Below, in pieces: positions 35,901 through 44,806 of a stretch of 64,000 nucleotides of DNA. The notes under the pieces were generated by a model. It had not been told where the DNA came from. It worked only from the letters and a program-made list of their open reading frames with translations, and made no database searches. Made by a program: the position numbers and the translations under genes. Position 1 is the first letter of the stretch, and the number at the start of each line of letters is the position of its first letter. The DNA is from Flagellimonas yonaguniensis (GTDB taxonomy: Bacteria > Bacteroidota > Bacteroidia > Flavobacteriales > Flavobacteriaceae): assembly GCF_029193885.1 (NCBI RefSeq), contig NZ_JARFVB010000014.1:1-64000 (forward strand), written 5' to 3'.

Positions 35901-36650
35901 ATGTCGGACAAGAAGAAAGTCATAGAGACCAAGAAGATCGGCCGTATCTTCAAAAATGGTGAGATCGAGGTACACGCACTGACAGGCGTGGACCTTGTCA
36001 TCGAGGAAGGCGAGTTCGTGGCCATCATGGGCTCCTCCGGTTCGGGAAAGTCCACCTTGCTCAATATCCTGGGCTGTTTGGACAAACCCACATCCGGTGA
36101 ATATTATCTGGACGGTGTCCATGTCAACTCTTTGGATAAAAACCAATTGGCGGATATCCGAAACCAAAAGATTGGGTTTATCTTTCAGAGCTATAACCTG
36201 TTGTCCCGCACCTCTGCCCTTGAAAATGTGGAGCTGCCCTTGGTCTATGATCGCACGGGGCGGTTTTCAAACCCCAAGGAAATGGCTAAAAAAGCGCTGG
36301 AACAGGTGGGGTTGGGCCATCGTATAGATCACAAGACCAATGAACTTTCCGGGGGGCAGCAACAGCGGGTCGCCATTGCCAGGGCATTGGTCAACGACCC
36401 CGCCCTGATCTTGGCGGACGAGGCTACGGGAAACCTGGACAGTAAGACCAGTATCGACATTGCCGACCTGTTCGTAAGATTGAATAATGCCGGCAAGACC
36501 ATCCTGATGATTACCCATGAGCCGGAAATCGCCCAGTTCGCCAAACGGATCGTGACCTTTAGGGACGGACGGGTATTGACCGACGAGATCATAGAAAACC
36601 GGAGCACCAAGGAAAGCGCCCTACGCGATCTGGAGGCAACGGCCCAATAA
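35901..36650 (+). CDS. ABC transporter ATP-binding protein (MacB/LolD type)
   Basis: The 249-residue ATPase has Walker A GSSGSGKST (~44-52), the signature LSGGQQQRVAIARAL and Walker B LILADEATGNLDS. The GCLDKPTSGEY and Q-loop IFQSYNLL are those of the MacB/LolD family. It stands separately from the permease (in E. coli the two domains of MacB are fused). It energises export of macrolides, peptides or lipids; the substrate is not visible. Confidence 0.95.
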   Translation: MSDKKKVIETKKIGRIFKNGEIEVHALTGVDLVIEEGEFVAIMGSSGSGKSTLLNILGCLDKPTSGEYYLDGVHVNSLDKNQLADIRNQKIGFIFQSYNLLSRTSALENVELPLVYDRTGRFSNPKEMAKKALEQVGLGHRIDHKTNELSGGQQQRVAIARALVNDPALILADEATGNLDSKTSIDIADLFVRLNNAGKTILMITHEPEIAQFAKRIVTFRDGRVLTDEIIENRSTKESALRDLEATAQ

Positions 36651-36657
36651 AACGAAG

Positions 36658-37872
36658 ATGAGACAATTGTTGAAAACATTCAAGGTGGCCTTTCAGGCCA
36701 TCAACAAGAACCGCACCCGCAGTCTGCTTACCATGTTGGGCATCATCATCGGTGTCGGGGCAGTGATCATGACCATCTCCGCCGGGGAGGGGGCCACCCA
36801 ACAGGTACAGGACCAGATTTCCGGGCTGGGCACCAATCTTTTGATCATACAGGTCAAGGAAGAACGCAGGGGGGGGATTTCCGTGCGGAAGGGAAAGGAA
36901 CTGACCAAAAAAGATTATGAAATCCTCAGGGACAACTCCGTTTGGCTGGAAAAAGTATCGCCCATGATTGTTTCCGGTGGCAATGCCATCACTTCCCAGG
37001 GCAACAAAACAACTATTATATATGGTGTGTCCGAGGATTATTTCAGTATCATGTCGCGAGATGTGGACCTGGGGGAGGCCTTTTCGGAACTCGATGTGCA
37101 ACTCGCCAAACAGGTCTGCCTTGTGGGCAAGACCATCAAGGATGAACTGTTCGGGGGTGAAAGCCCAGTGGGCAGAACACTGCGGATCGATAAAGTGCCC
37201 TTCACCGTGGTCGGCCTGTTGGAGGAACAGGGTCAGGTCGGCATGGGCGGTGACCAGGACGATCTGGTGGTCGCCCCCTACACCACGGTACAGAACCGCT
37301 TGGCAGGAAGTACCAATTTCAATGTCTTTATGGCCTCCGCCGTCACCGAGGACAAAATCGACGATGCAGAGGTGGAGGTGACCGATCTGTTGCGTGAATC
37401 GCATAAGATGCTCTCCAATCAGGAAGACGATTTTGAGATTACCACGCAAGTGGAACTGAACGAGATCACAGGTGAGATCACGGGCATCCTGACCATTCTC
37501 TTAGGTGCGGTGGCCAGTATATCGCTGCTTGTGGGCGGTATCGGTATAATGAACATCATGCTGGTCTCCGTGACCGAGCGTACCCGTGAGATCGGCACCC
37601 GTCTGGCCCTCGGTGCCCGGGAGAGCGATATCCTGACCCAATTTCTTATCGAGGCCATCACACTGAGCGCCGCGGGCGGTATCCTGGGCATTGCGTTCGG
37701 TATCATTGGTAACCAGATCATCTACAAGGCCACGGATTTTTACATACCCACAGCAGGGTACGCCATCGCCATTGGTTTTGGCTTTGCCGCATTGATCGGT
37801 GTGGCCTTTGGGTATTTTCCGGCCAGAAAAGCGGCACGGCTCAATCCCATAGATGCCCTACGGTATGAATAG
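36658..37872 (+). CDS. MacB-like ABC permease
   Basis: The 404-residue protein has an N-terminal TM helix (NRTRSLLTMLGIIIGVGAVI), a large periplasmic domain (~60-260) and three C-terminal TM helices beginning with ITGILTILLGAVASISLLVG. The VSVTERTREIGTRLALGAR coupling segment is typical of FtsX/MacB permeases. It follows the ATPase by 7 bp and completes a tripartite exporter with the genes at 33317-36650. Confidence 0.94.
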   Translation: MRQLLKTFKVAFQAINKNRTRSLLTMLGIIIGVGAVIMTISAGEGATQQVQDQISGLGTNLLIIQVKEERRGGISVRKGKELTKKDYEILRDNSVWLEKVSPMIVSGGNAITSQGNKTTIIYGVSEDYFSIMSRDVDLGEAFSELDVQLAKQVCLVGKTIKDELFGGESPVGRTLRIDKVPFTVVGLLEEQGQVGMGGDQDDLVVAPYTTVQNRLAGSTNFNVFMASAVTEDKIDDAEVEVTDLLRESHKMLSNQEDDFEITTQVELNEITGEITGILTILLGAVASISLLVGGIGIMNIMLVSVTERTREIGTRLALGARESDILTQFLIEAITLSAAGGILGIAFGIIGNQIIYKATDFYIPTAGYAIAIGFGFAALIGVAFGYFPARKAARLNPIDALRYE

Positions 37873-37975
37873 CGCAAATGAAAATCATGTTTTCCACATG
37901 ATAGAGGTGATGGATTTTGGGATCTTTTCATTATAAGTTGGTTGACAAAAAAAATCACTTTTAAAGAAAAACAGC

Positions 37976-38559
37976 ATGGAACATCCGATGGACAAAACAA
38001 TAAAGGCATTTACGGACAAGTGGTGGATTTTGTTGGTTTTGGGAATCCTCTTGACCATAACAGGTATCTGGATTTTTAGAACATCGCTGCAAAGCTATGT
38101 CTCGTTGAGTATTCTTTTCAGTACGATCATTTTCATAACGGGCTTGTGGAAGTCTCGTTTTCTATTATAAACCGAAACAATATAGACGGATGGGGCTGGC
38201 ATCTTGTGGGAGGCATGGTGGATATTATCATTGGAATCCTCCCCTTGATACACCCGCTGCTCACAATGATGGTAATGCCTTAATACATGGCCTTTTGGCT
38301 GCTGTTCAGGGGTGCAACTTCCATTGGTATATGGATACAATTGAAAAACCACCGAATAAATTCATGGTGATTGTTGTTGATTTCTGGTATTGCAACGATC
38401 TCGTTTTCCTTTTTGATACTTGCCGACCCCCAATTCGGTGGACTGACAATAGTTATCTTTACAAGCTTTGCATTCATTTCGTTCGGGGTATACCGCACTG
38501 CCATTGCGATTTCCCTAAGGCGCTTTGGAAAAAGAGTTAAAAAAGAGAATGCTGATTAG
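37976..38559 (+). pseudogene. broken second HdeD-like gene
   Basis: The first ~57 codons read a normal HdeD start with a TM pair. Near 38147 one base is lost (GGC TTG TGG AAG instead of the expected Gly-hydrophobic-Val-Glu). The continuing frame reads a GWGWHLVGGM block as in the gene at 6281, meets TAA after GILPLIHPLLTMMVMP (~38281), resumes MAFWLLFRG, meets TGA after NHRINSW (~38368) and ends SLRRFGKRVKKENAD. One frameshift and two stops make it a pseudogene. It is unlike a simple ORF gap, since every segment aligns in order with HdeD. Confidence 0.8.
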
Positions 38560-38642
38560 GCATACTTTGTTTTTTGCCTTGTAATCAAGATAGCCCTTCA
38601 TGTGAAGATTAAATGAAGATTATTTGACTTAGAGGAACTTTT

Positions 38643-39212
38643 TTATACTTCGCCGATATTCCTCTGAATCATAAAGGATTTTTTCAATGTCTTACGGTCA
38701 ATTTTACCAGTGTCCCCTTTGGGGACAGTATCAATGAAATGAATTTCCGATGGTACCTTGAACTTGGCCAATTTTTCCAAGCAGTATGCCTTGATTTCAT
38801 CTGAAGAGACTTCCTGAGCCTTCACGATCAGTGCTGCGCCACATTCGCCCCATTTTTCATGGGGAATGCCAAACACGACGGCTTCCTTGATGGCTTCGTG
38901 CTGCAACAATACACGCTCCACTTCAACAGGGTAGACATTCTCACCACCACTGATGTACATATGTTTCTTACGGTCCACGATGTACAAAAAGCCTTCTTCG
39001 TCCATTTTGGCCACGTCGCCCGTCTTGAACCAACCATCTTCCTGACTGTTTTTGGTGGCCTCTGGATTTTGCCAGTACCCAGGGGTTACCATAGGCCCGG
39101 ATATCCACAATTCACCTGGTTCATTGGTAGAGGCCTCTTTTCCTGAATCGTCAACCACCCGGACTTTTACATAAAAATTGGGTTTTCCGATGGAGCCTTT
39201 TTTTCGTTCGGC
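38643..39212 (-). pseudogene. acyl-CoA ligase, C-terminal fragment
   Basis: About 190 codons match the C-terminal part of AMP-forming acyl-CoA ligases: KKGSIGKPNFYV, then GELWISGPMVTPGYWQNPEA, the GWFKTGD and DRKKHMYISGGENVYP hinge motifs, and the catalytic Lys-containing PKGDTGKIDRK tail. The N-terminal ~330 residues with the AMP-binding P-loop are missing, and the frame closes with a stop (39213-39215) where homology ends. The fragment meets a second truncated gene there. Confidence 0.8.
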
Positions 39213-40036
39213 TTACCCGTCTTTGGGCCGATGTTGGGTTGGATGGCTACAACCGATACCAAACCCTTATTCTCTTAAGCTATGTGGCACTTCTCAAGGA
39301 TGATAATTTGGAAGAGGTACTTGGGTATTATGGGGAATTGGAAACAAAATTGGAAGATGGGTCATGCTATTCCAAAAAACTGCTGCTCAATTATTATGGG
39401 AACAAGCAGCTCATCTTAATGAAGATGAACCAATATGATCTTGCCTTGTACTACGGAAAGTTGTCCATAAGTGAACAGGGGAACGATTATATCATGTATT
39501 TAAACAATTACTCCTTTAACCTGTCCAAATTGGGGAGGTCAAAAGAGGCGTTGGACCTTTTGATAGAAGCACGGCCGTTTGCGAGACAGATGTCCAATAA
39601 GTACAACCGTACCTTGTTCATTTCGTCTTTGATGAAAAGTTATAACGATAACGGTCAGTACCTTAACTCCAGACAGTATGCCGAGAATCGTTTGTCCATT
39701 TATGAAAAGGATATTCTGGAACACAATTGGAACAAGTTCTTCAGGACCTATATAGAAACATTGGTGCACTTGGAAGAATTCAAGCAAATAAAGAAAACTA
39801 TCAGACGGTACAACCTTATTGAGCGGGAGTCTCAGTTCGTAAAAAACTATATGTCCTTTTCTTATTTTAAATGGTATTTGGCATTGGCCGACCATAAAGA
39901 GGGGATTATTACAGAGGCAAAATTTTTGGGCGGTATCCGGAAAGAGACAGATCGAATGATGGCTACATATCAAATTGAACCTTCCGAACGCGTAATGAGG
40001 TTACTGGGGGCATCCATGAAAAGGACAATCCAGTGA
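39213..40036 (+). pseudogene. TPR-like protein, truncated at the 5' end
   Basis: The reading frame is open from the junction near 39212; the first usable start is a TTG at 39239 within WADVGLDGYNRYQ, giving ~265 residues. The sequence is all-helical with tetratricopeptide-like pairs (NQYDLALYYGKLSISEQGND, LNNYSFNLSKLGRSKEALDL) and no transmembrane or DNA-binding segment. Lack of a normal start and its beginning exactly where the acyl-CoA ligase ends suggest the 5' part was lost in the same event. The full-length role is unknown. Confidence 0.5.
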
Positions 40037-40444
40037 AATCATAATTTTAAGCTTTGTTAAACTCTGAAATTTGCATGATATTGTGATATTTGTCGGATGT
40101 TCTGTGCTAGGTTTAAGAAAAAGCACCGTTTTTTTCCCATCGGTCATAAATTAATCTTTTTCAAGCTTATTTTAAATTATTGATCCATGGTTCTGATATG
40201 CAGATTTTCCTACTGATAGGGTTATTGGACAATTCAAATATTTTTCCAATAACCCATTATAAAAACTAACATTTTTTGCTGAATTGGTTTTTAATGGTGT
40301 CTTATGGGTTGATTAATTTATGCGCGATCGGCCTACAATTTTTAAAGCGTTATAATGTCTTATAACTAGTATTGACAATACCAAAATTTGTATGCTCGGG
40401 CAATATCAAAGGACTTAAAACAACTTCGCCTCATTAAACATAAT

Positions 40445-40489
40445 AAAACAAGTAAAAATTTTGTTTAATTAAAATTACCTTTATCTTTG
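40445..40489 (+). promoter_or_regulatory. relic promoter and operator before the SOD pseudogene
   Basis: AAAACAAGTAAAAATTTTGTTT (40445-40466, given in two arms AAAACAA and TTTTGTTT) overlaps TTTG at 40460-40463; TATCTTTG is at 40482-40489, 18 bp further. The same arrangement, operator arms plus TTTG-N19-TATCTTTG, stands before sodA at 50241-50285. Confidence 0.55.
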
Positions 40490-40534
40490 CGAAGTCAACT
40501 ATGACATAAAATTTCAACCATATATGCTCTAGCT

Positions 40535-40795
40535 GAGTTGACGTATTCCTATGATGCTTCGAAGCACATTGTTGATGTTGAACCCTCAAGGCTTCGCTAC
40601 CATCAAAGACTTGTGGAAGGTTTCAAAAAAGCATTGATGAATGGACGTCAACATTATAAATCAGGTGTATTCAATTTTCGGGCTTGATATCTGGGAACAT
40701 GCCTTTTACCTGAAATTACAAAGAACAAGGCAGATTATATAAGTGCCTTTTGGCAGGTTCTTGATTGGAAGGTGAAAGTGTATAAATATAGGGAA
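40535..40795 (+). pseudogene. decayed Mn/Fe superoxide dismutase
   Basis: Block 1 (40535-~40670) reads ELTYSYDASKHIVDVEPSR and RYHQRLVEGFKKALMNG, matching [15 protein letters not shown] and the following His-rich helix of sodA (50325). Block 2 (from 40674) reads IFGLDIWEHAFYLK, matching the metal-binding DxWEHAYY segment, and after a frameshift NKADYISAFWQVLDWKVKVY, matching the last helices. About 115 central codons, with two metal ligands, are deleted, and the initiating ATG is out of frame. The gene cannot make an active enzyme. Confidence 0.85.
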
Positions 40796-40839
40796 GTACA
40801 TTATAACTAAAATAATATTGAACAATTAAATTAACAATA

Positions 40840-41262
40840 ATGAAAACATTATATACTGCAACTGTAACCACCATAGGTGGTAGAAATGGACATGTGCAAA
40901 GTGATAACAATGTCCTCGATTTTGAAGTTAGGATGCCCACTGGCCTTGGTGGATCCAATAATGAATATACCAATCCGGAACAGCTTTTTGCTGCAGGTTA
41001 TTCGGCTTGTTTTGGGAGTGCCCTTGATTTGGCCATATCCCAATCGAAGATAAAGACCGGTACTACAAGCGTGACATCAAAGGTCAGTTTGGGGCAAACC
41101 AAAGAAGGAGGGTATAAATTGGCCGTCGAGATGGTGGTTAACATTCCTGATGTCGATTTGGAAAAAGCACAGGAATTGGCAGATTTTGCACATCAAATTT
41201 GTCCTTATTCCAATGCGACGAGAGGTAATATAGATGTGGCCATTATAGCTACTAACGAGTAA
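40840..41262 (+). CDS. organic hydroperoxide resistance protein (Ohr/OsmC)
   Basis: The 140-residue protein has the Ohr layout with both reactive cysteines: YSACF (~Cys58) and ICPYSNATRGN (~Cys122). The start MKTLYTATVTTIGGRNGHV and the length are those of Ohr rather than longer OsmC/YhfA. It reduces organic hydroperoxides with lipoyl thiols. Its position after the decayed SOD fits an oxidative-stress locus. Confidence 0.92.
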   Translation: MKTLYTATVTTIGGRNGHVQSDNNVLDFEVRMPTGLGGSNNEYTNPEQLFAAGYSACFGSALDLAISQSKIKTGTTSVTSKVSLGQTKEGGYKLAVEMVVNIPDVDLEKAQELADFAHQICPYSNATRGNIDVAIIATNE

Positions 41263-41266
41263 AGGA

Positions 41267-41305
41267 AAATCCTTGGGTAAGGGTTGTGTTTCCCAAGGTT
41301 TTTTT
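41267..41305 (+). terminator. terminator after ohr
   Basis: CCTTGGG (41271-41277) and CCCAAGG (41292-41298) form the stem around a 14-nt loop, followed at once by seven T (41299-41305). Confidence 0.8.
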
Positions 41306-41368
41306 AGTTGAGGGTTCAGGAGTGTACTTTTGTGCACTCCTGATTTAAAATTGAAATCTATACTTGAG

Positions 41369-41851
41369 ATGGCCCAGAATGGAATATTAACCTTAGACCT
41401 TCTAGAATATCAACCAAAAGAGAAAAGTCTGCCATTTGATATCAAAGATGGTTTGACCCATGGAATGATTTTGGTGGAAAAGGAATTTAGGTTATTTCTG
41501 TCACAAATGGATTGGGAGTTCTTTAGGGGCAAACCTGTAGCTGTGGTATGCACTGAAGATGCCATTGTGCCCCAATGGGCCTTTATGGCCATTAGCGCAA
41601 AATTGCAGGGCATAGCCTCAGAAATAGCTTTGGCAACCCCTGATCAATTGAATTTCCGATTATGGCGGGAATCCATTGAATTATCTGATTTTTCGCATCT
41701 CAAAGGGCAACGGGTTGTGGTCCAGCAGAACAGTCACATAGCTCCCGAACTGTATATGTCCATCACGAAGAAACTCAAACCATGGGTTGCTGCCCTGTTT
41801 TATGGGGAAGCCGGGCTGCCCAAGGTCATCTATAAAAGAAAGGAAAAATGA
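41369..41851 (+). CDS. DUF2480-family protein
   Basis: The 160-residue protein opens GILTLDLLEYQPKEK and contains AIVPQWAFMAISAKLQG, the core of DUF2480, a family restricted mainly to Bacteroidota. No signal peptide or membrane segment is seen; the role is unknown. ATG 41369 is used, since the frame before it reaches into the terminator. It overlaps the FMN reductase by 4 bp. Confidence 0.75.
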   Translation: MAQNGILTLDLLEYQPKEKSLPFDIKDGLTHGMILVEKEFRLFLSQMDWEFFRGKPVAVVCTEDAIVPQWAFMAISAKLQGIASEIALATPDQLNFRLWRESIELSDFSHLKGQRVVVQQNSHIAPELYMSITKKLKPWVAALFYGEAGLPKVIYKRKEK

Positions 41852-42393
41852 AGGCATTAATATTCAATGGTGCGGTCGAACGCAGCGAAAATACAACTGC
41901 TAAACGTCTTACGGGGTATTTGGAAGAACTTCTGGGTAACCTAGGAATTGAAACCAATGTATTTACCATTACCGACTCCGAGATTCCGGTATTTGAGGTT
42001 CCTATGGTCAAGGTACCTGAATCAGTGGTCCGTATGAACCAGATGTTCAGGGAACCCGACATACATATATGGTTAAGTCCACTCTATCACGGAGGTATGA
42101 CCGGGGCAATGAAAAACTGTCTGGACTGGATGGAATATAGTTCAAGGGAAACACATCCCTATCTAAGTGGTAAGGTGGTAGGATTGGTCTGTTGGGCTGA
42201 TGGTGTTCAGGCCATACAAGGCATAACTGCAATGGATGCCGTGGCAAAGGCATTGCGTGCTTGGACCGCTCCCTTGAGCATACCTATTCAACGCAGTGAA
42301 CTGTATAATGGGCACGGTGAAATAAGTCAAACATATCAAGAGCGTTTTGAGCTTTTGCTTCAATTATTGTTGAAGGGTCCAACTTTTTTTTAG
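41848..42393 (+). CDS. NADPH-dependent FMN reductase family protein
   Basis: The 181-residue flavodoxin-like protein has the phosphate-binding start LIFNGAVERSENTTAKRL and the active-region PLYHGGMTGAMKNCLDWME, typical of ArsH/chromate-reductase-like NAD(P)H:FMN/quinone reductases. It starts within the stop of the DUF2480 gene (ATGA), so both are translated together. A role in reducing quinones or metals is likely but substrate unknown. Confidence 0.85.
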   Translation: MKALIFNGAVERSENTTAKRLTGYLEELLGNLGIETNVFTITDSEIPVFEVPMVKVPESVVRMNQMFREPDIHIWLSPLYHGGMTGAMKNCLDWMEYSSRETHPYLSGKVVGLVCWADGVQAIQGITAMDAVAKALRAWTAPLSIPIQRSELYNGHGEISQTYQERFELLLQLLLKGPTFF

Positions 42394-42648
42394 TAATGAT
42401 TATGAATTATTGGAATGGGTTTATTTCTATATTCAGGAATCATTGAATAATTCTGAATTGAACAAAAAAGACGATAATTGACCGGCCTACAAAATATTAA
42501 TTATTGAAATCCATGATGAATATAAGATACGATGTGTTTTGAACAAGGATATGCTATGGCCTTATGGTAATATAACTAATAGCAAATATTCAATACAATG
42601 CTATGGATTCATTTCATTACCGAACAGATAATCTTTACTGAATCTACT

Positions 42649-43485
42649 CTATCCATTATGAGCGACAATTGCCTTGAATTCGTCAATAATCTGCTGTTTT
42701 TTATCCATAGAAATTCGAAATTGATTTAAGACTTTAGGGTTGTCGACAACGTCTTTGCAAAGTACAATATTTCGATTGATAAGCTCTTGCTTTTCTTTTT
42801 TTGAAAGGATGGTACTACAAGTAACAGGATACATTTTAAAAAGATCGATCATGGCTCGTAGCCCTCTTTTTTTAGGGTAATCCCAACTTAATAACATCAA
42901 GTTCTCACAATTTGCGTAAGCAATCGCATCTTCAGTAAAACAGGTATTGGTAATTAGCCATCCACCGATGATTTCTACATCTTTATTGTTCCATGTATCA
43001 CGGACATCATCAAAACGGGCCTTAATATACAATGGAGCTTTTACATTACTTTTCCTTTCGTCACTAGAGTGAAACTTACATTCTACTATAAAGGCCTTAC
43101 CCTCTTTAGTGGCCATTACGTCTACTTCATGATTCACACATTTACCTGGAAGAATAACGCCTACATCTGTATTGAAACCCATTTGCGTCAATATTGCCCC
43201 TATATAATTTTCGAAAGGGTACCCGGTTGGACCCAATTCAAAAAGAGCTCTTTTGAGTTTATATTTTGCAGCACTGGAACTTCCTTCTTCCTTGAGAAGC
43301 TTAAAAACGTATTCAAAAATTTCTTCTACAGGAATACCATCATAAAGTATTGACTTGACTTGGTTTAGCACAAACTGTTGTTTAGGCTCTGGCAAGCCGA
43401 TCACCTTTATGGAATCCGCCAATTTCTCCATTGAAAAGGGCACCAACTCATGATAGTCGTCAAATACTTTAATTCTTTTTTCCAT
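42649..43485 (-). CDS. ATP-cone domain fused to a Mrr-like PD-(D/E)xK nuclease
   Basis: The 278-residue protein has an ATP-cone (residues ~4-90), the nucleotide-binding module of ribonucleotide reductase regulators, followed by a nuclease-like domain starting with ELGPTGYPFENYIGAIL. Catalytic candidates are Asp122 (HEVDVM) and Glu135-x-Lys137 (VECKFH). Such ATP-cone/restriction-endonuclease proteins exist in archaea and bacteria; their targets are poorly known. No methylase is nearby, so it is not a standard restriction system. It overlaps the end of the LOG-family gene by 17 bp, implying coupled expression. Confidence 0.85.
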   Translation of the reverse strand: MEKRIKVFDDYHELVPFSMEKLADSIKVIGLPEPKQQFVLNQVKSILYDGIPVEEIFEYVFKLLKEEGSSSAAKYKLKRALFELGPTGYPFENYIGAILTQMGFNTDVGVILPGKCVNHEVDVMATKEGKAFIVECKFHSSDERKSNVKAPLYIKARFDDVRDTWNNKDVEIIGGWLITNTCFTEDAIAYANCENLMLLSWDYPKKRGLRAMIDLFKMYPVTCSTILSKKEKQELINRNIVLCKDVVDNPKVLNQFRISMDKKQQIIDEFKAIVAHNG

Positions 43486-44251
43486 TATTGAATAATCTTT
43501 GTCTAGCTATTTTTATTCTTTTTTCATAGAGCAACCACAGGGGTCTTTTAGGTTTTGGTATGATATCCATGTATGTTGCTATATGGGTCATTGTGTCATG
43601 GACACTATCGGTAAATTTCAGAAGCTTTAAGTCTTCTTGTGAGATGGATTCTCGTTGACACATTATTTCAAGAAATTCAAAAAGCTTGTCATAATAATCT
43701 GTCCCTATTACTACAACAGGAAATTTTTCAATCATTGCCGTTTGTATTAATGTTAGTGTTTCAAAGAGTTCATCCATCGTTCCAAAACCCCCTGGCATAA
43801 CTATAAAGGCATATGAATATTTTAGCATCATATACTTACGAACAAAGAAATAGTTAAAATTCATAAATCGATGCATATACGGATTTGGTTCTTGCTCGAA
43901 AGGCAGCTTAATGTTACAGCCTACGGAAAGCCCATTATTTTCATAAGCCCCTTTATTGGCAGCTTCCATAATACCAGGCCCACCACCTGTCATTGTGGTA
44001 AAGCCCTGATCAGCAATTCCTTTTCCTATGTTGTATGCTTTTTTATAGAAATAATCGGTTTTAACAGTTTTGGCAGAACCGAATACCGTAACGCAAGGCC
44101 CTATAAAATGAAATAATCTAAAACCTTTCAAAAATTGTCCTGCGACCTTAAATACAAATAAGAGTTCCAATAATCTACTCTTTGGGCCTCTTATGTGTTC
44201 TGCTGTTGAATATTTAGGTTTTGATGAAGTAGAGGAATTTTTCGGTGGCAT
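43469..44251 (-). CDS. LOG-family (TIGR00730) nucleotide-binding protein
   Basis: The 260-residue protein has the Rossmann-like LOG fold with GGGPGIMEAANKGA (~88-101) and PGGFGTMDE (~151-159), the phosphoribohydrolase signature of cytokinin-activating LOG proteins, once called lysine decarboxylases. The N-terminal ~50 residues are extra and basic. The earlier start at 44287 adds a hydrophobic stretch not typical of the family; ATG 44251 (MPPKNSS) is preferred. It comes first in a two-gene unit with the ATP-cone nuclease. Confidence 0.88.
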   Translation of the reverse strand: MPPKNSSTSSKPKYSTAEHIRGPKSRLLELLFVFKVAGQFLKGFRLFHFIGPCVTVFGSAKTVKTDYFYKKAYNIGKGIADQGFTTMTGGGPGIMEAANKGAYENNGLSVGCNIKLPFEQEPNPYMHRFMNFNYFFVRKYMMLKYSYAFIVMPGGFGTMDELFETLTLIQTAMIEKFPVVVIGTDYYDKLFEFLEIMCQRESISQEDLKLLKFTDSVHDTMTHIATYMDIIPKPKRPLWLLYEKRIKIARQRLFNNGKKN

Positions 44252-44488
44252 TATGGGTATTATATATAAAGCAATAAAAATAAACAATCAAAAATTGATT
44301 TTAGCCGAATATGGTTTAGTTGATAATTTTCCAGTTCGAATTGCGCAATTTCAATTACCACAAATGGAAAATCGGAAGTATAGTACAGGGTTAAAAATAC
44401 CTGAACATTCAATTACTGCTGACCGTTTTGGTTCCCCCATATTATGCTCATGCGGTATCGTAACAAGTCTTTTACCCCATTGAGTAAA

Positions 44489-44785
44489 TCAATAAAGTTT
44501 TATTTTATGGGATATGCTCTTTAGAGAAACCTCGGCATAGGATTCTTCAAAGTATATGGACGAGGAGGAACCCACCAGATGCTCTGGCACATATTTGTAC
44601 GTGGCCTTTCCATAGGAGTTGTCCTCATAATAGGTACATGGATTTTTGGGATGGACTTGAGTAGGGGTTTCAAAACCTGTGACATAGCAGTTCATATATT
44701 CAAACTGAAGTGAAGCCCTTCCATGGATACCCTCAAGGGTGATTTTCCTTGGATATTCAGGTACACCATAATAGAGTTCCTCCAA
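44489..44785 (-). CDS. hypothetical protein
   Basis: A 98-residue frame with an N-terminal MEELYYGVPEYPRKITLEGI and aromatic-rich middle; no signal peptide, no domain recognised. It lies 21 bp downstream of the receiver gene (44807-45208) and may be cotranscribed. The composition looks like real protein, but no homologue comes to mind. Confidence 0.45.
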   Translation of the reverse strand: MEELYYGVPEYPRKITLEGIHGRASLQFEYMNCYVTGFETPTQVHPKNPCTYYEDNSYGKATYKYVPEHLVGSSSSIYFEESYAEVSLKSISHKIKLY

Positions 44786-44806
44786 AATAACGATGAACGC
44801 CTTTCT

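Noticed and set aside
37884..37902. Small hairpin ATCATGT/ACATGAT after the MacB permease
   Set aside because: Seven-bp AT-rich stem without T-run; not a convincing terminator.
44193..44483. 96-codon plus-strand frame opposite the LOG gene start
   Set aside because: Antisense shadow of the LOG gene with no family signature.
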